Source: an uncultured Eubacteriales bacterium
Lineage (GTDB): Bacteria > Bacillota > Clostridia > Oscillospirales > CAG-382
Reading direction: 5' to 3'
DNA: 64,000 nt
Assembly: GCA_934444645.1 (NCBI GenBank)
Contig: CAKSCV010000002.1
Coordinates: 154,363-218,362 of the forward strand
Shown here: positions 59,297-64,000 of the stretch, in pieces
Layout of the letters: each line of letters begins with the position of its first letter
Position numbering within the stretch: position 1 is the first letter of the stretch
Notes under the pieces: model-generated
What the model was told of the DNA's origin: nothing
Database searches by the model: none
Seen by the model: the letters and a program-made list of their open reading frames with translations, nothing else
Made by a program: the position numbers and the translations under genes

Positions 59297-61231
59297 TTAT
59301 AGATAAAGGTTGAAAAATTTTGGGTCAATATTTTCAAAATTGTCTGCCGCCGTGCCGTAATCGCACATATCGATCACCGTTTCGTTTCCGTTTTCGGCGA
59401 GCGTAACGGCAAACTGACAGAGAACAGGCGCATTTTTGGCGGAAACCGCGCGAGCGCTTGCTTTTACGTCTTTGCCGTGAATGCTTTCAAAGAAAAACAG
59501 GGCGTTTTCCGGCGTTCCGAGCTTTTTGGAACGAGCCAAAACAAGCGGTCCGTAGGTGATAAACGAACAAGGCTTGTTCATCATGCTGTCGCGCGGCATC
59601 ACGCGCTCTTTGGTGTTTTCCCAAATCCAACGGTCAATGCGGAAATCCGTATTCGGGAGGGAATCCACCTCGACTGTGCCGGGAAAGCTGCAAACGACTG
59701 CCGAAAAATCAAAATCAATGCCGATTTGTGTTTTGTCCGCTACCGTCAAGTCGAAAAACATACCGGTCGTTAAGGCGAAAGTCTCTGTGCCGATGATAAG
59801 AACGGCATTTTTGCCGGCGCATTCGGGAACGCGGATATGCAGTGAGAGCGGCTTGTCGCTTTTCACGTCAAGCGAAACGCGGCCTTTTTCAAGATAGCCG
59901 TCAGAGCAGGTGATACGGATGTTTGCCTGTCTGTTCTCATAAGTGAACGGACAGAATTCGTTGATATACAGACCTTTTTCGTCCGACATGACTGCCGAAG
60001 ACGTGAAGTTTAGGAAACCGCGCGGAATGTTGTCCACACAACAATGGTTCAAGGAACAGCCGGATTGTCCTTCGGCCTTGAAATGTCTGCCGCTCGAGCG
60101 AACGCCGCGCGCGCCCCATGTTCCATCGTCCGAAACGCTCGCCATAAAGGCATTGTAAAAGGCTTTTTCGGCAGAATCCAAATAGTTGGCATCGCCGGTC
60201 AGCGAGAACAACTCGGTGCAGACACGTATCCAGTGTATCACATCGCATGGTTCGGAAATCGCATTTTCCCAAGCGGAGGCGTGCGCAAAAATGTCATTGA
60301 AGCCGACCGAACCGACGACATTGCTTTCATTTTCCTTCAGAAGCTCATACATATTCCGAACGGCATCAAAATACTTTTGCGTGCCGGTCACGCGGTAAAG
60401 CTCCAAAAGGCCGTCAAGGCAGGACATGGTCTCATACGCCTTTGCCCAAAGATGCGATTTCGGATACCATTCGTGAATCGGCTTTTTTTCAAGCGCATTG
60501 CGGATGAGGTTCGGACGCTTTCCGTCCTCTCTGTCCCAATCCTCGGCAATTTCCATACAGAAATCAAGAAGCTCTTTGTCGCCGGTGTGCCGATAGAGAA
60601 TCAACATCGGCTTGAGGATCGAGCCGCTCGGAACGCCGCTGAAGTTCGCGGTTCCGGTGTCGCCGATGCGGACGTTTTTTTCATGCAGCTCATGAATGAG
60701 TTGAGAAGCGAGCTTGTGCGCACCGGCAAGAATGGCTTCATCACCGGTTAAGGCCGCACATTCCACAAGTCCCCACAGCGTGTACTTACGGCACCAGATG
60801 TTCCAGTTCCAGTCGCAGCGCCATCCCATGATTTTTTCGGTTTCATCCGGATTCGGTGCAAAAAAGTTTCCGGAATCCTTATAAGAATTGATGTAACCGT
60901 CCGGACGGGCATAGGACAGCACGCGATGGGCGGACGCTTTGACAAATTCGAGAAGCGAAGCATCCTTCGTGTATTCATACACGCGGCAGGCACTGATTTC
61001 AAGCTTGCCCCAAAATTCACCGCTCCACATACCGACAATGGTATCATCATCATGCGGTTCGCGGAGTGCTTTTTCCGCCTCGCCGAAAATTCTCTCTTTG
61101 GCAAAATCCGAAAGCACGCGGTTTTCGAAAAAACGGGAAAAATAGTCGCCGATAAACCCGGAAAAATGGGTGTCTTCGATCGGTGCAAAACGGATTTTAT
61201 TATTAACGGTATAGGGTATTTTGATCTGCAT
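59297..61231 (-). CDS. GH127-type (DUF1680) beta-L-arabinofuranosidase-like glycosidase
   Basis: 644 residues, (alpha/alpha)6 barrel then beta domains. Family motifs: I-G-D-Y-F-S-R near 27-33, the E-P-C sequence near 330 (Glu and zinc Cys of the E-x-C motif) and N-H-C-C-V-D-N-I-P-R-G-F near 396-407 (zinc Cys pair). GH127 enzymes use a cysteine nucleophile next to zinc to remove beta-L-arabinofuranose from plant glycans. E-P-C-D and C-C-V-D differ from the usual E-T-C-A and C-C-P-P, so specificity may differ. No signal peptide. Regulated probably by the adjacent AraC protein. Confidence 0.82.
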   Translation of the reverse strand: MQIKIPYTVNNKIRFAPIEDTHFSGFIGDYFSRFFENRVLSDFAKERIFGEAEKALREPHDDDTIVGMWSGEFWGKLEISACRVYEYTKDASLLEFVKASAHRVLSYARPDGYINSYKDSGNFFAPNPDETEKIMGWRCDWNWNIWCRKYTLWGLVECAALTGDEAILAGAHKLASQLIHELHEKNVRIGDTGTANFSGVPSGSILKPMLILYRHTGDKELLDFCMEIAEDWDREDGKRPNLIRNALEKKPIHEWYPKSHLWAKAYETMSCLDGLLELYRVTGTQKYFDAVRNMYELLKENESNVVGSVGFNDIFAHASAWENAISEPCDVIHWIRVCTELFSLTGDANYLDSAEKAFYNAFMASVSDDGTWGARGVRSSGRHFKAEGQSGCSLNHCCVDNIPRGFLNFTSSAVMSDEKGLYINEFCPFTYENRQANIRITCSDGYLEKGRVSLDVKSDKPLSLHIRVPECAGKNAVLIIGTETFALTTGMFFDLTVADKTQIGIDFDFSAVVCSFPGTVEVDSLPNTDFRIDRWIWENTKERVMPRDSMMNKPCSFITYGPLVLARSKKLGTPENALFFFESIHGKDVKASARAVSAKNAPVLCQFAVTLAENGNETVIDMCDYGTAADNFENIDPKFFNLYL

Positions 61232-61261
61232 AAAAACTCTCCTTTTTGGTTTGTTTTGTGC

Positions 61262-61290
61262 AGTATATCACAGTTTTTCGGAAAAGTCTA
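61262..61290 (-). promoter_or_regulatory. Weak -35 promoter of the GH127 gene
   Basis: Minus strand: TAGACT (61290-61285), 17-nt spacer, TATACT (61267-61262). A poor -35 with activator-like repeats just upstream suggests dependence on an activator. Confidence 0.65.
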
Positions 61291-61299
61291 TATATTTGC

Positions 61300-61335
61300 G
61301 AAAAAAGCATATTTATCCATGAAAAAAGCATATTT
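61300..61335. repeat. Two 15-bp direct repeats, 21-bp phase, upstream of the GH127 promoter
   Basis: GAAAAAAGCATATTT occurs at 61300-61314 and 61321-61335, exactly two helical turns apart and ending 9 bp from the -35. This is the geometry of an AraC-family activator site; an AraC gene ends 18 bp away. Confidence 0.75.
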
Positions 61336-61352
61336 TTCATCCGGAGGATGCT

Positions 61353-62366
61353 TTATTGCAGATGCACACCGGGATTGTATGTATTGATCTTACGGAAATT
61401 TGCCGGATTTGTTCCGATATAATGCTTGAACCACCGGCAAAAATGTTCCGAGCTGTGAAATCCGACTTTGGCGGCAACCTGCGCGACGGGTAATTTCGTG
61501 TTGCGTAACAAATATGTAGAGGTCTTTTGACGATACCCGTGCAACAGCTTCGTATAGGTCGTGCCGCTGTATTTTTCGATTAACCGCTCTGTCTGCGAAA
61601 CGGAATACCCGAAATGCTGCGAAAGCTGCTTTAAGGAGACCGCATCGATGTGGAAACGGATGTATTCGAGAATTTGCTTGGCGATCAGTTCCTCCGGCGT
61701 GTTTTTTCGCAGCGGATTTTCCGTTCGTGCATAAGCATCATACGGATGCTCGCACAGCTCATATAAAAGCTGCCGTGCAAGGCATTCCAAAAGCGGGATG
61801 CGGCACGTACAATACTGCCTGCCGCGGCGCGCAAAATCATTCATTTGCAAAATGATCCGTTCGGTTTTCTGCCGCATATTCCGGAAAATGAAATACCCGG
61901 AGTTTTTCACCATTTCGGACAGACAGTTATCTGCATCTTCGGTTCGTAACAAGGCTGCACAGCCTTCGAACAGCTCTCGGGACAATAAAATGTTGTAGCA
62001 GCGCGCTTTTTTATAGGGATTGGAAACGTGATAGACATTTGGTGCCATCAGCAACAGTTCGCCGCTTTTGAGTACGCACGGACGGCCGTCGATGTACTCT
62101 AACAGCTCACCGGAAAAAACGCAGTTGATCTCATAGTAATCGTGGTCGTGATACGGCGTAAAATTGTTTCGATACACAGAGGCGATATGCGCTTGACACC
62201 CGTGAATGGCAAAATCCTTGAGGTGAATGGTGTAATAAACGCCGTTCTGCTTCAGTCGCTCGGAATCCTGTACCATGATGTCGAGAAGTTCTTCTTTGTC
62301 TAAACCGATGCTTCCGAAATGCCGGTAATAGGTCGGTGCGGTATACTTATTCGCACAGCTTTTCAT
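61353..62366 (-). CDS. AraC family transcriptional regulator
   Basis: 337 residues. N-terminal cupin with P-Y-H-D-H-D-Y-Y-E-I-N near residues 71-81 (metal/sugar-pocket His), C-terminal double helix-turn-helix with V-S-L-K-Q-L-S-Q-H-F-G-Y-S and V-A-A-K-V-G-F-H-S-S-E-H-F-C-R-W-F-K. It lies upstream of and on the same strand as the GH127 gene, whose promoter carries AraC-like repeats, so it is the likely arabinoside-responsive activator. Confidence 0.88.
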   Translation of the reverse strand: MKSCANKYTAPTYYRHFGSIGLDKEELLDIMVQDSERLKQNGVYYTIHLKDFAIHGCQAHIASVYRNNFTPYHDHDYYEINCVFSGELLEYIDGRPCVLKSGELLLMAPNVYHVSNPYKKARCYNILLSRELFEGCAALLRTEDADNCLSEMVKNSGYFIFRNMRQKTERIILQMNDFARRGRQYCTCRIPLLECLARQLLYELCEHPYDAYARTENPLRKNTPEELIAKQILEYIRFHIDAVSLKQLSQHFGYSVSQTERLIEKYSGTTYTKLLHGYRQKTSTYLLRNTKLPVAQVAAKVGFHSSEHFCRWFKHYIGTNPANFRKINTYNPGVHLQ

Positions 62367-62536
62367 GAGCGGTCACTCTTTCTCGGTGATTTTGTATTCA
62401 TTGTATCATGTATGCTGAATTTCGTCAAGTAATTTTGAGAAATGTCGTTAAAAATCATTTACTTCTGGATTGGGTGCTGTATAATTGAAAGTAGCAACCG
62501 ATGCACAAAAATTATATGGAAAAGGAGTAAATGATC

Positions 62537-64000
62537 ATGAAAAAACGCACTCTTCTATCCCTTGCGGCGGCACTTCTTTTATCTCTTTCTGCCGGAGCTT
62601 TCGGCTTTGAAACGGTGGAAGAAGCCGCAGAAGCGACACAAGCCGATCCGACAGCCTGTCTTTCCGACATAAGTATTCCGCTTGTGGATGAAACCTATGG
62701 AGATCTCATCTGGTACAGCGATTTCGACGCTTCGGAAGATTACAATGTGCCGAACTATGTTAAAGAGGATACCGGTGCTGTGCTGAAACCGGCTTCCTTA
62801 AAGTCCGTGACCATTGTCAAAGATCCTGCCGGAGGCGAAAACAACTGCTTGGAATTAGTGGCAAGCGGTAACTATTCGTCTTTGCAAATAGCGGCTCCTA
62901 CATATACCCAACCCGGTACCTATACGCTGGTCGTGGATCTGTATTTCTCGGCGGAAACCTCCGAACCACGCATTTTGGGACGTGCGGAATTCAAAAATGT
63001 CAAAGATCCGTGGAATCCGGGACGCGATGATATTTGGGAAGAAGGCTGGCCGGGACCGATCAAGGAAACCGGTAAATGGATGACCTGCACCTGGACCGTA
63101 AAGGTCGGCGAAGAGAACGGCGGCTTGGTGGAATTCGGCGCACGCCGCATGGCCAATACCACGATTCCGTATTATTACGACAACCTGCGTTTGTACTGCA
63201 ATCCGACAGCAGGTGAAAACCAAATGGTTCTGCTTGACGGCACCTCCAGACAGTTTATTACGCTTGATCAGGATACATATACCTTCCCGGAGCCAGCCGA
63301 CAAGACGGATTTTCTTGCATGGTATTGCGCGGATACCGGTGCAAAATACGCTGCCGGAGAAACAGCCGATAAAACGGATTTAGTTGGCAAAGCCTTTGTT
63401 TCTTTCCATCAAAATGCAAACGTTCCTGCCATGGGCTATTCCTATGAGGGAGAAAAAACCGAATACACGGGTGATTCCGGCAAGGGTATCACGTTTGTCA
63501 CAGAGGACAACCGCAGCGTGCTGCGTATATGGCAGATGCCGGGTTCGATGTGGAACGCAAACAGTCAATACTACCAGAACGATATGCGCCTGTTCTTGAT
63601 TCCGAAGTATATGGCCGGTGTGACTGCCTTTGATCCGCATGAATACAACATCGTTTCGTACTGCTATAAAATTTCCAAAGCGGTCAATGCGGTCAATAAG
63701 GTCGCGCCGGAGGAAATTACGGACGCGGATCTGGAAGAAAATATGGCACCTTGGTTTGCCATTAACTATTCGCCGACCGATACCTACGGCGGTTTCTTCA
63801 ATCCGGGCGGCGAACATAAAATCGGCCGCGGCAACCATACTGCGGCGATTGGCGAATATCAGGTGTTCACCGCCGATATGGCACTCGATTCCAACAGCGT
63901 GTCCGGATGCAAATGGAATGATTTTGACACCATGTACGGTTTTGTTATCCAGCCGAACGCATCGAACTACGAAGGCATCACCTACATCGACTACATCCGC
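62537..64000 (+). CDS. Secreted protein with carbohydrate-binding-like domains, C-terminus cut by the window edge
   Basis: 488 residues visible, open to the edge. Signal peptide M-K-K-R-T-L-L-S-L-A-A-A-L-L-L-S with cleavage near A-G-A-F-G (about 20-24). Residues about 45-210 read like a beta-sandwich (Y-S-D-F-D near 58, then Y-T-L-V-V-D-L-Y-F and Y-Y-Y-D-N-L-R-L-Y-C), as in CBM-type modules; a second similar unit begins near 300 and ends N-Y-E-G-I-T-Y-I-D-Y-I-R. Probably a large surface glycan-binding or degrading protein; no catalytic domain is visible. The ATG at 62537 is 9 nt from AAAGGAG; the ATG at 62531 is only 3 nt away. Confidence 0.75.
   Translation, partial: MKKRTLLSLAAALLLSLSAGAFGFETVEEAAEATQADPTACLSDISIPLVDETYGDLIWYSDFDASEDYNVPNYVKEDTGAVLKPASLKSVTIVKDPAGGENNCLELVASGNYSSLQIAAPTYTQPGTYTLVVDLYFSAETSEPRILGRAEFKNVKDPWNPGRDDIWEEGWPGPIKETGKWMTCTWTVKVGEENGGLVEFGARRMANTTIPYYYDNLRLYCNPTAGENQMVLLDGTSRQFITLDQDTYTFPEPADKTDFLAWYCADTGAKYAAGETADKTDLVGKAFVSFHQNANVPAMGYSYEGEKTEYTGDSGKGITFVTEDNRSVLRIWQMPGSMWNANSQYYQNDMRLFLIPKYMAGVTAFDPHEYNIVSYCYKISKAVNAVNKVAPEEITDADLEENMAPWFAINYSPTDTYGGFFNPGGEHKIGRGNHTAAIGEYQVFTADMALDSNSVSGCKWNDFDTMYGFVIQPNASNYEGITYIDYIR

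Noticed and set aside
61300..61335. Direct repeats as the start of a CRISPR or tandem satellite
   Set aside because: Only two copies, 15 bp long with a 6-bp spacer; operator geometry explains them better.
1..64000. Mobile elements, CRISPR arrays, prophage or toxin-antitoxin systems
   Set aside because: No transposase, integrase, array-like repeats, phage structural genes or short overlapping toxin/antitoxin pairs were seen; the small gene at 38238 stands alone.

Overview
The window looks like chromosomal DNA of an uncultured or little-studied strictly anaerobic, low-to-mid GC Gram-positive bacterium of the class Clostridia, most likely a gut lineage. This is an inference from gene content. 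It has a class III (oxygen-sensitive) ribonucleotide reductase with its activase, a glycyl radical enzyme, a Firmicutes-type GlgC/GlgD glycogen operon, a T-box leader in front of thrS, ECF transporter ATPases, a PyrK/PyrD type B dihydroorotate dehydrogenase, an oleate hydratase, S-layer-homology proteins and near-consensus TTGACA-N17-TATAAT promoters with Gram-positive Shine-Dalgarno sites. I see no insertion sequence, phage module, CRISPR array or rRNA gene; the region reads as vertically inherited core and carbohydrate-metabolism DNA.

Layout. 1-2.3 kb: a truncated glycyl radical enzyme diverging from an AraC regulator. 2.3-4.3 kb: MATE exporter, then HU. 4.5-11.3 kb, minus strand: thrS (with T-box leader), a HIT protein, a phosphoribosyltransferase, mtaB, ecfA1, ecfA2, then a separate tRNA-Thr/tRNA-Tyr unit. 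11.3-12.0 kb: M23 peptidase. 12.2-18.0 kb: complete UMP-branch operon pyrC-K-D-F-E-B-I behind a leader with mutually exclusive antiterminator and terminator helices. 18-23.9 kb: an unusual membrane protein, a GH78 rhamnosidase, a YbaK deacylase, a CE15-like esterase and an AraC regulator. 24.1-34.6 kb: glycogen operon glgB-C-D-A-P plus a GH13 enzyme. 34.6-38.1 kb: oleate hydratase, TetR regulator, mannose-6-phosphate isomerase. 38.2-42.9 kb: a small charged protein, AEC transporter, LOG protein, pentapeptide-repeat protein, and a membrane-anchored toroid protein. 43-46.1 kb: Rrf2 regulator, nadA, HD protein, and cysK with a palindromic operator and a leader peptide. 46.2-52.5 kb: GNAT, radical SAM-SPASM, trxB, nrdD (with fused glutaredoxin domain), nrdG and an HD protein. 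52.6-56.9 kb: hydrolase, membrane-fused murF, ddl, bioY. 57-58.5 kb: two tandem SLH-only proteins. 58.6-62.4 kb: HAD phosphatase, GH127-type arabinofuranosidase, AraC regulator. 62.5 kb to the end: a truncated secreted protein.

How it fits together. The cell appears to take up and process plant-type oligosaccharides in the cytoplasm (GH78, CE15, GH127 and GH13 all lack signal peptides), store glucose as glycogen, make pyrimidines from the carbamoyl-aspartate step onward, and reduce ribonucleotides anaerobically with electrons that probably pass from TrxB to the NrdD-fused glutaredoxin. The most interesting non-coding signals are the pyr attenuator without a recognisable PyrR box, the cysK operator plus Cys-containing leader peptide, the tandem NrdR-like boxes before nrdD, and the 21-bp-phased direct repeats before the GH127 gene.
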